Assembly: GCF_024347615.1 (NCBI RefSeq)
Contig: NZ_AP025508.1
Coordinates: 806,001 to 870,000 of the forward strand
Direction: 5' to 3'
Source: Vibrio splendidus
GTDB taxonomy: Bacteria; Pseudomonadota; Gammaproteobacteria; Enterobacterales; Vibrionaceae
Length of the DNA stretch: 64,000 bases
Positions within the stretch are counted from its first letter, which is position 1, and each line of letters starts with the position of its first letter. Below are positions 29,364-37,284 of this stretch, piece after piece. A program made the translations under genes and the position numbers. The notes below the pieces were generated by a model. The model searched no databases. It saw only the letters and a program-made list of their open reading frames with translations, and was not told where the DNA came from.

Positions 29364-29592
29364 TATACGCTACCGCCTAAAGTGTGATTGCCTCGTAAAG
29401 AGGCATTAGTCTAACTTATCGGCAGATTACTAGTACTTGAGTGTCATCAATTTTTACAGTTAATCGATTCAGAACTTAAAGGCAACAACATAGAACTGTA
29501 GTGGTTCATAAAAATTGGCTAATGAGATAGGGTTTGGCCATATTCTCATGCAAATGGGTTTGGTGTTGTTTCGATTGGTGTTGTTTCGATTC

Positions 29593-29773
29593 GTAACGCG
29601 AAATTGCCCCAAGGCGTGTTTAGAACGCAAGAGACCATCATGAGATTTATTTGTGAAACAAGCTGTTTCCCAATTGCCCAACAGGCTGTTGGACAAACTC
29701 TCGGACTCAATTGTGCAAGAGGTCCTTGCACAATTGCGAAACAACCTGTTTCGTGAATTATTTCTGCCCCTTT
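29593..29773 (+). repeat. Hairpin repeat, family R1, copy c (four-hairpin cluster)
   Basis: After GTAACGCGAAATTGCCCC come four consecutive stem-loops: GAAACA/TGTTTC (29655-29669), CCAACA/TGTTGG (29678-29692), a 12-bp stem CAATTGTGCAAG/CTTGCACAATTG (29708-29736) and CGAAACA/TGTTTCG (29737-29753). A TGCCCC tail closes it (29765-29770). The stem sequences differ while the form is kept. No supported protein explains it. The rest of 29364-30269 is non-coding apart from one tiny ORF. Confidence 0.6.
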
Positions 29774-29996
29774 ATGAACCAGAGAATTTTTTAGCCGGTA
29801 GATAGCGTCACCGGTTCTACATACATTTCCTAATGTCATACCAGATTAGGATCGTGCACACTATTGGATAAAACTTTGCAAAAAGTCATATCTACCTTCC
29901 TAATTATTGAACAATGTTCAGGTTCGTAGCCCTTAACGAGCTGCGCACTAACCGAAAGAAAGCCAGCAAGAACGGTGTCCCTATTGTACGGGAATT

Positions 29997-30101
29997 TCAA
30001 TTACACTTGCTCTGTATGAGTGTGTTCTGTGGTTGCAGCGTTACTGCGAGAATCAAAAGAGCGGAGCATGCGCGAGTGATAGTGTTGAGTGGCTTTGACA
30101 T
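29997..30101 (-). CDS. Possible 34-residue secreted peptide or truncated gene
   Basis: ATG 30099-30101 is preceded (minus strand) by AAGAGGTATACCAA. The product begins MSKPLNTITRACSALLILAV, a signal-peptide-like N-terminus, and ends after 34 residues. It may be the surviving 5' end of an exported protein gene. Weakly supported. Confidence 0.25.
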   Translation of the reverse strand: MSKPLNTITRACSALLILAVTLQPQNTLIQSKCN

Positions 30102-30269
30102 TTGGTATACCTCTTCAAGTTGGGTGGATTTGTTCTACTTGAAGCAAAGTATACTTGTCGGTATTTTTAGATAAATGTAGCTATATCAATCTATAGTCTC
30201 AATAAATAGAACAATAAGGATACCAAAACCCAACTGTACGCTTTTTATTGAGGGCTGGTTTTTTGTGAC

Positions 30270-31001
30270 TCAAATAAGTGGCTGTGGCTTATCAAAAAGA
30301 TAGCCTTGTGCTAGATCGATGTTCAGTTGCTCCGCCATATCGAGCTGTACTTGCTCCTCAATTCCTTCAGCTAAAACAGCGCCACCGTAGTCATGAACCG
30401 CTTTGACGACCGCTTTTATTTCATCGACTAGAGTAGGATCAAACGTAAGCCTGCTGATGATTTTAATGCAAAGTTTGACTACCTCTGGTTTGACTTCATC
30501 GATCAGCGCCAAATCAAAAAATCCGCAGCCAACATCGTCAAGCCAGAACTGATAGCCTTGCTTTCTCAATTGAGCCATTCGCTGTTTTATTGGTTGCCAG
30601 TCTTGTATCGGTAAGTGTTCAGTGAGCTCAATCTTAATTCTTTCAGCCAGTGCGTAGCGGTTTAGTATCTGAAATACTGTGTTATCTAACAACAGGTTAG
30701 GAGCAAGATTAACGGTGTAACATCCTATAGATGTATGGGCGGCAATGTTTTCAAGATGAACTTCGAGGATGACAATTTCCAATTGCCTGCTGAGCTGTTG
30801 TGATTGAGCAGCGATAAACAACTGATCGGGTCGATGCCATAAGGAGTCTGAAGGACCACGAACTAAAACCTCATGTCCATAAGTGGTCTGGCGTTTAAGA
30901 TCTCTAATAGACTGAACATATGAATAGAGTGAACGCTCACTTAAGATATCACTCAGTGAAACAGCAGTCCCTGTTTCAAGTGGTGTTTGGCTTTGGTTCA
31001 T
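30270..31001 (-). CDS. EAL-domain c-di-GMP phosphodiesterase
   Basis: A 243-residue stand-alone EAL domain. The catalytic set is present in variant form: EVL for EAL (GHEVLVRG), N in NLAPNLL, E in KIELTEHL, DD in WLDDVGCG, K in KLCIKII, E in EGIEEQ, and QGYLFDKPQP. All metal-binding acidic residues are kept, so it is probably active and would lower c-di-GMP. Third gene of a minus-strand set with nrtS and a chemoreceptor-like gene (37 nt gap). Start ATG 30999-31001. Confidence 0.88.
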   Translation of the reverse strand: MNQSQTPLETGTAVSLSDILSERSLYSYVQSIRDLKRQTTYGHEVLVRGPSDSLWHRPDQLFIAAQSQQLSRQLEIVILEVHLENIAAHTSIGCYTVNLAPNLLLDNTVFQILNRYALAERIKIELTEHLPIQDWQPIKQRMAQLRKQGYQFWLDDVGCGFFDLALIDEVKPEVVKLCIKIISRLTFDPTLVDEIKAVVKAVHDYGGAVLAEGIEEQVQLDMAEQLNIDLAQGYLFDKPQPLI

Positions 31002-31038
31002 GTCGCAATTTTCCTTATTTGCTTACACGCTATCGGAG

Positions 31039-31968
31039 CTAAGCATTTCTTTTTTGCTCCGTTCTATCATTCAGTTGCAGATAAGATAAAGAGTTGACGA
31101 TTTGTTCCGCGAGTTCATGGTTGTTGCCCGAGAGGCTTATTGATAGCTTGGTGTCTTCAACTAGGGCTTCCATGTTTTGCTTAACCGTGTTGGAGTCGGA
31201 CAGTTGAGCCTCAATGGCGTCCATAATGGTTTTAGAAGCTGTTTTACTATCAAGCGACATGTTCATCAAGTTCTGCATGTTATGCATGGTGTCTTTGGTT
31301 ACTTCTGAGCTGAGAATAATGACGTCCTCAACCTCTTTTTGTTTGTTGAAAATGCTGTCTGATATCTTTGAAATCGATGCCATTTCAGTATCGATGTTCT
31401 CAGCGGACTGATTCGCCGTATTCGCAAGTTGACGGACTTCGTCTGCGACTACTGCAAAACCGCGACCGTGCTCCCCAGCACGAGCGGCTTCAATCGCGGC
31501 ATTAAGCGCCAACAGGTTTGTTTGTGCAGCTATACCTTTAATAGAATCCACCAATTGAGTGACGTTCTTGTTAATCTCATCCAGTGATTCGAGCAGTTCG
31601 CTAAATTGGCAGATCTTTTCTTTAGAAACCAATACCTGTTCTTCCAAAGCCTCCAGCTTGTCGATGGTATTAGCCGCAGTTTCTGCCGTTTGACTAGAGT
31701 ATTGATGACTCTCACAAGACAGCTTGTTAATACTTTCTGACTGCTCGATGAAGTGATTCACTAACTCATAGCTCTGTTCAATCGACTTCGCACGACTTCG
31801 TGACGCTTTATGAACATTGGCCGCATTGACGTGAATTTTCTTCGCATAGTCGGTGGGATCATTCTGTTTGAATAGAGAGTACTTTTCAGAGGTTTTCTTC
31901 AGTTCTGCAAGATGGCTAGTATGAACTTCGACAGTATCCGATGACGGTTTTTTAAACGAAAATATCAT
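31039..31968 (-). CDS. Soluble methyl-accepting chemotaxis-like protein
   Basis: 309 residues from ATG 31966-31968, preceded by GAAGGTCG. The upstream 21-residue extension of the frame reads into the nrtS end and is unlikely. There is no membrane segment. A coiled-coil signalling domain contains the conserved hairpin tip [19 protein letters not shown] and [12 protein letters not shown]. The C-terminus is short (DRTEQKRNA) and the sensor part small, so the input is unknown. It lies 2 nt after nrtS, which suggests a signal linked to nitrate/nitrite handling. Confidence 0.85.
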   Translation of the reverse strand: MIFSFKKPSSDTVEVHTSHLAELKKTSEKYSLFKQNDPTDYAKKIHVNAANVHKASRSRAKSIEQSYELVNHFIEQSESINKLSCESHQYSSQTAETAANTIDKLEALEEQVLVSKEKICQFSELLESLDEINKNVTQLVDSIKGIAAQTNLLALNAAIEAARAGEHGRGFAVVADEVRQLANTANQSAENIDTEMASISKISDSIFNKQKEVEDVIILSSEVTKDTMHNMQNLMNMSLDSKTASKTIMDAIEAQLSDSNTVKQNMEALVEDTKLSISLSGNNHELAEQIVNSLSYLQLNDRTEQKRNA

Positions 31969-31970
31969 TA

Positions 31971-32255
31971 TTAGACGACCTTCTTTCGGGATTGAAGAGT
32001 TGCAGAAACGCTGGCTTGGGTAGACACACAAAAGGGTACGCAGTAAGTCATTAAGATCTTAATGATCAGCGTTGCGTCAATGTTGCTGGAGAGCAATTTG
32101 TCACCGTGATTAATGAACATAAGAATGGTGCCAACTATGAAAGAAACCTTGAGTGAGCGTTTTAGTATCGTAGGTTCGCCTGCGGTTTTAATAAACTGAG
32201 CTAAAGGCATCTGCAACCTCTGTTTAAATGAATGTTGTTTTGGTGAATCATACAT
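31971..32255 (-). CDS. nrtS: NrtS-like nitrate/nitrite transporter
   Basis: A 94-residue protein with two predicted membrane helices. It has the NrtS-type pattern of [21 protein letters not shown], then [16 protein letters not shown]. NrtS proteins have been described as small nitrate/nitrite transporters. First gene of the minus-strand nrtS-chemoreceptor-EAL set. A palindromic operator lies 4 nt before its start codon. Confidence 0.7.
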   Translation of the reverse strand: MYDSPKQHSFKQRLQMPLAQFIKTAGEPTILKRSLKVSFIVGTILMFINHGDKLLSSNIDATLIIKILMTYCVPFCVSTQASVSATLQSRKKVV

Positions 32256-32259
32256 CTTG

Positions 32260-32275
32260 TTGAACGATTGTTCAA
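32260..32275. promoter_or_regulatory. Palindromic operator upstream of nrtS
   Basis: A perfect inverted repeat TTGAAC-GATT-GTTCAA that overlaps the nrtS ribosome-binding region. Repressor binding here could block translation start-site transcription; the regulator is unknown. Confidence 0.55.
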
Positions 32276-32514
32276 ATTAAGAGTGGTGTTCAACTGCAAC
32301 TTACGTAAAGTTAATTGCAGTATATTCAATTGCTAAAAGTTCTATGTGCCTTAGAAGTGTTATTTCGCATTGAGGCTGTGTTGCGTAATTTGATGTAAGT
32401 AAATGTCAATTACACTAATTAATGAGAATTCAGACTAATGGTGAGACCTTACTAAAATACAAAACACTTACCGGAAGATAATATGTTTGATCGATTCCAA
32501 TAAAGTTTGTCATA

Positions 32515-32592
32515 TTTCCTCTGTCAGTTCACTTGGCAGAGGTTATGTGAACCGACTATAGCAAACACGTCTTTGCCCCAAACCTTGTTAGA
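32515..32592 (+). repeat. Hairpin repeat with TGCCCC tail
   Basis: The stem CCTCTG / CAGAGG (32518-32542) is followed by TGCCCCAAACCTTGTTAGA (32574-32592). The tail nearly matches TGCCCCAAACTTTCTTAGA at 35126-35144. The rest of 32276-32979 is AT-rich and holds no gene I can support. The sequence near 32860-32880 (GATGTTATATGCC) resembles the 3' end of a lost attC site. Confidence 0.45.
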
Positions 32593-32914
32593 TCAAATGC
32601 TCTACACATTTTTGAGGACTAGCGTCTTCTCTACAAAACCTGATATCAAGTTCATGGCTGATTTACTTACCATCTTTACTTTCTTTTCTGTATATCTACA
32701 CAGTTTATTAAGTTTGAATATTGAAAGTGGTATGTTTTATTGAGTTTTTGGTCTCGCTTTGTCGATGGCTAGTTTTGTAAGTTGTGTTTTCTTTAATTTT
32801 TAATGGTTTATGATAAATTAGCCGAAAGTCGGATAGGTGGGAACCTGTCTGTTATTAGGATGTTATATGCCACTTCTGTAAATAGCACTCTAATATTTTA
32901 CAATTTCATTACAG

Positions 32915-32943
32915 TTACGTTTCGTTTGCTCTTGCCGTATAAT
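32915..32943 (+). promoter_or_regulatory. Probable promoter of the first cassette gene
   Basis: TATAAT at 32938-32943, with TTACGT 17 bp upstream as a weak -35. The gene start is 36 nt downstream and is preceded by AGGAAC. Confidence 0.5.
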
Positions 32944-32979
32944 GTTCCTGGAGCGAGTAACTGAAATAGGAACAAGTAA

Positions 32980-33204
32980 ATGATTGAAATTAATATTGGT
33001 GATTCAGTAATTCAGCTTAAAGACCTCACTCAAGAATACAAGGTACTCGACATAACCGGGGATATGGCTAGTTGTCAGGTTAGCAATTATAGTTCGACAG
33101 GCTCAGTATTCTGGATAAAGAAAAATGAGTTACGCGTTATTCCACAGCCTACTGTAGGGGGTGGTGTTGGCATCCACAATGATGACTGGAATCCACCTCT
33201 TTAA
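32980..33204 (+). CDS. Small cassette protein, possible SH3-like beta barrel
   Basis: 74 residues with alternating strand-like segments: INIGDSVIQLKDL, YKVLDI, ASCQVSN, VFWIKKNELRVI. This resembles the small beta-barrel pattern of DUF2158-type cassette proteins. It is followed 16 nt later by a full-length VCR-type attC site, so it is an integron gene cassette. Function unknown. Confidence 0.65.
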   Translation: MIEINIGDSVIQLKDLTQEYKVLDITGDMASCQVSNYSSTGSVFWIKKNELRVIPQPTVGGGVGIHNDDWNPPL

Positions 33205-33220
33205 CTACTGTGCCACAGCA

Positions 33221-33346
33221 TATAACAAACACTTCAAGACGGATTCTGCAACACGTGGCGCTTTTACTATGCGTCGCGTAAAGTGTTTACGGTGGAATGC
33301 AGAGGCTTATGTATGGTGTTGCTCGTTACTTAAGCGGGCGTTAAAT
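33221..33346 (+). other. attC recombination site, VCR type
   Basis: About 125 bp beginning TAACAAAC (33223-33230) and ending GGGCGTTA (33336-33343), with an imperfect palindromic interior (ACGTGGCGCTTTTAC against GTCGCGTAAAGTG). Length and ends match the Vibrio superintegron repeat. Integrase cleavage would fall at 33340/33341. Confidence 0.8.
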
Positions 33347-33362
33347 TACAAGAGGTTTGAAT

Positions 33363-33953
33363 TTGAGTTGGGATGATGTTTTTAAAATCGTTACAGCAGG
33401 TATAACTGCTGTTGGTGGTGCCTCAGTTATAATCTTTGGCTGTAGTTCTTTTCTAGCAAAAACGTGGGCTAACCGAATATTAGAAAAAGAAAGGTCTGGT
33501 TATGCTCATGATTTGGAACGCTATCGAAATGAGCTAAATGGGTTATCTTATGAGCATCAAATCAAGTTTGCCAAACTACATGAAAAGAGAGCCGAAGTTA
33601 TTTCGGAAACTTATATGCTATTGCGTGATGCATTTAATTCAGTAGCAGACTTAGCCTTTCAATCCGAGGATAGTTTAGATAATAACTTGCAGGCAGCAAA
33701 AAATGCACTTAGAGCAGTCAATGACTTCTTTCCTAAAAGAAGAATATTCATAAAGTTTTCAACTGCAGATAAAATTAGTCGATTCTGTACTGAAGTTGAA
33801 CGAACTATAGGTGAGCTAGAGGCCCACAGTTATAATCACAATTTTTCCTCAAAATTCAAGCGTATTTATGGTGATTTATCAGAAACACTAAGTGAGCTTG
33901 AAGTTGATTTTAGAGAGCTACTCGGTGAGAAAGTAGACTCGTCAGATTTGTAA
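33363..33953 (+). CDS. Cassette protein: membrane anchor plus coiled coil
   Basis: 196 residues from TTG 33363, 7 nt after AGAGG; an in-frame TTG at 33357 is too close to that site. One N-terminal transmembrane helix (GITAVGGASVIIFGC) is followed by helical sequence with KFAKLHEKRAEVISETYMLL. The layout is like that of the cassette gene at 36417. It begins directly after the attC site. Unknown function; anchored helical proteins of this type often occur in cassettes and defence loci. Confidence 0.7.
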   Translation: MSWDDVFKIVTAGITAVGGASVIIFGCSSFLAKTWANRILEKERSGYAHDLERYRNELNGLSYEHQIKFAKLHEKRAEVISETYMLLRDAFNSVADLAFQSEDSLDNNLQAAKNALRAVNDFFPKRRIFIKFSTADKISRFCTEVERTIGELEAHSYNHNFSSKFKRIYGDLSETLSELEVDFRELLGEKVDSSDL

Positions 33954-33955
33954 TT

Positions 33956-34007
33956 TAACAAACGTTTTATGCTTCAAGATCCTTATCCCAATCTATATCG
34001 AGTGCGT
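33956..34007 (+). other. Degenerate attC-like site
   Basis: Begins TAACAAACG and ends GTGCGTTA, the right end sequences for attC. It is only about 52 bp and lacks good internal pairing. Probably a deleted attC. Confidence 0.4.
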
Positions 34008-34029
34008 TAAAACTTAAACACTAACGCGT

Positions 34030-34110
34030 TTCTGTCCAGAGACTTCATAGAGCGAAATTTTTACACGTGGTACTTTTCTCTCAAAGTACCTGCTAACTAA
34101 GATCTGCCTG
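34030..34110 (+). repeat. Hairpin repeat, family R2, copy a
   Basis: Shares the frame TTCTGTCCAGAG-cttcatag-...-aactaagatctgcc with copy b at 35051. It contains the hairpin GGTACTTT / AAAGTACC (34069-34090). Against copy b the stem differs by a paired change (T-A to C-G). A 5' piece of a third copy (TTTCTGTCCAGAGG) lies at 37237. Confidence 0.6.
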
Positions 34111-34258
34111 TTCCAAGCTAGTCGGTAATATGTAATTAATGGTTTCAATTGCTTTAATGCAAACATACTAAATGATTAGTAAAATATGACTGTTCCCTAC
34201 TTTGCAAAGACTGTCGAACACTAACACTGAGCAATCAGAACTAGAGGTAGTTATTAAA

Positions 34259-34957
34259 ATGCTAAGACATTTTACATTGGCATGCGTCTTATTGGTGTCT
34301 TTTATCAAGCTCACACCTGTAGCTCTCGCAAACGATGATTCGCTTGGGTTGTTTATCGATGCAAGCCCGCAATGCCCTTTTAGTCAGGACGAATTAAAGG
34401 GTAAGATCCAAGGGGAGTTCGTTAAGGCTCGAGTAAAGCCATCACAAGATCGCATACACTTCTTACGCATTTCCTTGCACTGTATTGAAATAGAACAGCG
34501 CAATGGATTTAAAACTGGGGTGGCTCTGCATCAAGACATAAGATTTGGTACCACACTCGATAACGGTGCAGTCGTCTTGGAAGAGCACAATCGCGGAATG
34601 ATGCTAGTTGGTTCGGGCGATGTATCTTCAAAGGTTTTCTTTTTCAATAGCATCAAAGATATAGTTTCGGAAGCACTTATAGCCTATATAGAAAACCCGA
34701 ATGCTACTACTTTACAGCAATATAATTACATTATTCAGTTAATGGCATTACGAGATATAAATAACGCAGAAGCAGTAACAAAAGATTTAAGAAAACGTGG
34801 CTACGATACACACGTAAAAGAAGAAGAGTCATTTAATAGAATCATTGTTCTCCCAGAGCCTGAATATGGGTATGATCAGGTTATTCAAATTGTTGAAGAA
34901 CTTGAAGATGTCACTGGCTCGCGAGGGCAAGTGTTAAGGTTTAGGCCTAAATTATAA
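34259..34957 (+). CDS. Exported protein with SPOR-like C-terminus
   Basis: 232 residues from ATG 34259, preceded by AGAGG. The TTG start 57 nt upstream would bury the signal peptide. The signal peptide (about 1-24) ends VALA. The C-terminal 75 residues (YIIQLMALRDINNAEAVTKD, then LRKRGYDTHV) follow the SPOR domain pattern, which binds denuded peptidoglycan. It lies between two R2 repeats. Periplasmic location is likely; the function is unknown. Confidence 0.6.
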   Translation: MLRHFTLACVLLVSFIKLTPVALANDDSLGLFIDASPQCPFSQDELKGKIQGEFVKARVKPSQDRIHFLRISLHCIEIEQRNGFKTGVALHQDIRFGTTLDNGAVVLEEHNRGMMLVGSGDVSSKVFFFNSIKDIVSEALIAYIENPNATTLQQYNYIIQLMALRDINNAEAVTKDLRKRGYDTHVKEEESFNRIIVLPEPEYGYDQVIQIVEELEDVTGSRGQVLRFRPKL

Positions 34958-35050
34958 CTAAAAGAACAGCAATACTGGACACATGACTATGCGAGTTTCC
35001 ATATCTGATCTAATTTATGAGCTTCTAGTGTATAAAAATCCGTAACAAGG

Positions 35051-35144
35051 TTTTGTCCAGAGCCTTCATAGACCTGAAGTTTTACCCGTGGCACTTTTCT
35101 CAAAAAGTGCCAACTAACTCAGATCTGCCCCAAACTTTCTTAGA
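35051..35144 (+). repeat. Hairpin repeat, family R2, copy b
   Basis: TTTTGTCCAGAGCCTTCATAG opens it. The hairpin TGGCACTTTT / AAAAGTGCCA (35089-35112) is the covarying equivalent of copy a. The tail is TGCCCCAAACTTTCTTAGA (35126-35144). The rest of 34958-35369 has no supported gene. Confidence 0.6.
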
Positions 35145-35369
35145 GCCGTAGAGCTGACTCTCATGAATGCTCTAGAATAGACCAAATTAATCTAATCCAT
35201 GTGGTGGGGAGCTATACGGAAATGTTCCGTGGTTTTTTCCATGAATTCTCATTTTACTCACATAACAGGTTGATACTGATTGAGTTTTATAATGAATGAC
35301 AGCAATATAGACGGAATGCAAATACGGGAAAAACCGTCTATAAAGCGTTAAGCATCATAAGGAAGTAAT

Positions 35370-36308
35370 GTGGTAAATCAAAGTCGTTCGGAACATATTC
35401 TAGAGTTAGCAAAAGAATTGCTTGATGACATCGAGCTAAGTAGAACTAGTGCTGAAAGTTTAATTCTCAAAACATCTAGGCTAGCTCGCTGGGTAGGTTC
35501 AGAAGAAACTCGATATTGGCTTAAGCTAGAAATGCAGGGCTACAACTCTTCAAATGAAATCTCTCTTAAATATATGGGTATAACTGGCCGCTGGGTTAAC
35601 CGAGAAAAACAAACAGGTTATTGGGGGCCGTTAGCACAACAAGAAGCTGCTATCGAAGCAGAAAAAGTTAAACTTCACGCAATGAGAGTGCCAAACACTG
35701 CGGGAGATATGGCTTTTATTGCCACGAAAAAAGTAACAGATGAAATGGCTTCAGCGACGAACTACATTTCTAAATTGAGTGGTATAAAGAGTAGAGTGCT
35801 TGCCAGATTGCATGAATTTGTAAGTGAAATATACTACGAAAAAGAGTTTGACAGCCTTTCAGAATCGATATTCGAAATGTACAAAAAAGACGTTGATTCT
35901 TTAATTGGTGAAGCTTGTGGCGATGTGTTGGAGCAAATCCCATCTGTTATGAATAGGCTTGCCGAAGGTGACCAAGAAGCAATTAGCCAAGCCTTAACTA
36001 CCTGCCGAAGAGTTATAGATTCTTTTGCCGATGCGATATATCCACCTACAGAAAACACAGTTAAAATTGGTGGGAACGAGCTGTCTTTAGGGGCAAGCAG
36101 ACACCAAAATAGAATCAGCGCGTATATTCACGAAAAAACAGATAGCACGACTAGGAAGAAACGGTTTAGGCAAAATTTGAGCAACTTGTATGATCGCGTT
36201 TCAACTGGTGTGCATAATGACGTTACCGCTGAAGAAGCAAGGGCATTGTTTCTAAATACATATCTAGTAATTGGTGAAATACTACATTTGTCGGCAGCAG
36301 ATGCTTAA
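35370..36308 (+). CDS. AbiTii-domain protein (candidate abortive-infection gene)
   Basis: 312 residues from GTG 35370, after AAGGAAG. The N-terminal 60 residues (ELLDDIELSRTSAESLILKT, then SRLARWVGSEETRYWLKLEM) match the AbiTii domain found in abortive-infection proteins. The remainder is helical, with a conserved-looking NLYDRVSTGVHNDVTAEEAR segment near the C-terminus. Its TAA stop is part of the attC start, the normal layout of a gene cassette. Confidence 0.75.
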   Translation: MVNQSRSEHILELAKELLDDIELSRTSAESLILKTSRLARWVGSEETRYWLKLEMQGYNSSNEISLKYMGITGRWVNREKQTGYWGPLAQQEAAIEAEKVKLHAMRVPNTAGDMAFIATKKVTDEMASATNYISKLSGIKSRVLARLHEFVSEIYYEKEFDSLSESIFEMYKKDVDSLIGEACGDVLEQIPSVMNRLAEGDQEAISQALTTCRRVIDSFADAIYPPTENTVKIGGNELSLGASRHQNRISAYIHEKTDSTTRKKRFRQNLSNLYDRVSTGVHNDVTAEEARALFLNTYLVIGEILHLSAADA

Positions 36309-36371
36309 CAAGGCGCTGCTACGGAAAATTTACTCGTTAGCGCTCCCAAATTTTCGCAGCGCGGCGTTATG
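36305..36371 (+). other. attC recombination site, short type
   Basis: TTAACAAGGCGCTGC ... GCAGCGCGGCGTTAT: the outer TAAC/GTTA and inner GCGCTGC/GCAGCGC arms pair. Inside is a further GAAAATTT/AAATTTTC stem around a loop containing GTTAGCGC. About 66 bp, fully folded as attC sites are. Confidence 0.85.
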
Positions 36372-36416
36372 AGCCCCGAGTGCCCGAGCTACGTTCTTCA
36401 CTTTAAGGATTTATAA

Positions 36417-37166
36417 TTGGAAGATTTTACTTCATATTTACCTGCTATCATAACGGCATTGATCATCACCCCTCTCGGGGGCTATGTAGCTCATCGTTTA
36501 AAAGCATTGGCGACTAAAGAAGATTTTAATGATGCTATTGAACAGCTTAAGAAAAGCACCAAAGCTGTTGAAAGTATTAAAAGTCAGATGAACGAAAAGT
36601 ATTGGGTAAAACAACAAATTTGGGAAACTAAAAGAGTTGCATACGAGGAACTCACATCAAGCCTATATATTACTCAAAAATACCTAGATGGCTTGGTTGC
36701 ATATTTTGAGAGTTACGTAGATTGTTTTGTTCATATAGGCTGTTCACAAGGAGCACCATATGAATCTCCTGAAGAGGAAGAACATCAACGTTCATATGCA
36801 GAGTACATCGAAGGTGAACAAAAAGCTTTCAATGAAAAATATGAATCTCTTGAATCAAAAAATGAGCGTGAAAATTTATTAAATGAAGCGAATGATAGCT
36901 TTATAAAGCTTGAAAATATCTTTTCAATAAAATCGATATATTTGCATGCTGACTTGAAATCAATAGAAAGTGACATAGAAAGACTGAGAGAGAAAGTTTT
37001 TAATGCTCAACTCGAGCAAGAAGGGTATGAGCATCAATCAGAATTTTTTGATAGGCTTCTTGAACATTATTTAAGCACCCAGAAATCTCTATCCGATTTA
37101 GTCGAAAAAACTAAAGGCTTAGCAGTAAAAGACTTGAGGTTGGAGTTTGATGGTGTAAGCACATAA
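36417..37166 (+). CDS. Cassette protein: membrane anchor plus long coiled coil
   Basis: 249 residues from TTG 36417, preceded by AAGGATTTA. One N-terminal transmembrane helix (YLPAIITALIITPLGGYV), then helical sequence with KYWVKQQIWETKRVAYEELT and several acidic coiled-coil stretches. The architecture parallels the 33363 gene. It starts 46 nt after a complete attC and ends at an attC-like 5' end, so it is a cassette gene. No family recognised. Confidence 0.7.
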   Translation: MEDFTSYLPAIITALIITPLGGYVAHRLKALATKEDFNDAIEQLKKSTKAVESIKSQMNEKYWVKQQIWETKRVAYEELTSSLYITQKYLDGLVAYFESYVDCFVHIGCSQGAPYESPEEEEHQRSYAEYIEGEQKAFNEKYESLESKNERENLLNEANDSFIKLENIFSIKSIYLHADLKSIESDIERLREKVFNAQLEQEGYEHQSEFFDRLLEHYLSTQKSLSDLVEKTKGLAVKDLRLEFDGVST

Positions 37167-37186
37167 CAAGAGACTAAGGTTTCAAG
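37162..37186 (+). other. Truncated attC 5' end
   Basis: CATAACAAGAGACTAAGGTTTCAAG directly after the cassette gene has the 5' form of an attC, but no GCGTTA partner follows. About 50 bp on lies a fragment of an R2 repeat (37237). Confidence 0.4.
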
Positions 37187-37284
37187 ATACTTTTTCTTAT
37201 CTGACATTGGTGTATTTGAGTGTTTGCACTAAATCATTTCTGTCCAGAGGCGTGTCAGCATGATCGTCGCTGGCATGCCCCCAG

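Noticed and set aside
29655..29753. Possible CRISPR-like array of palindromes
   Set aside because: The hairpins differ in sequence and length, spacing is irregular, and no cas gene is present.
29469..29839. Two overlapping minus-strand ORFs of 91 and 97 codons
   Set aside because: They are read through the R1 hairpin repeats, so the frames are a by-product of the palindromes.
32507..32743. 78-codon plus-strand ORF
   Set aside because: Starts inside a hairpin repeat, has unusual composition and no ribosome site.
33956..34007. Fully functional attC site
   Set aside because: End motifs are present, but the interior does not pair; kept only as a degenerate site.
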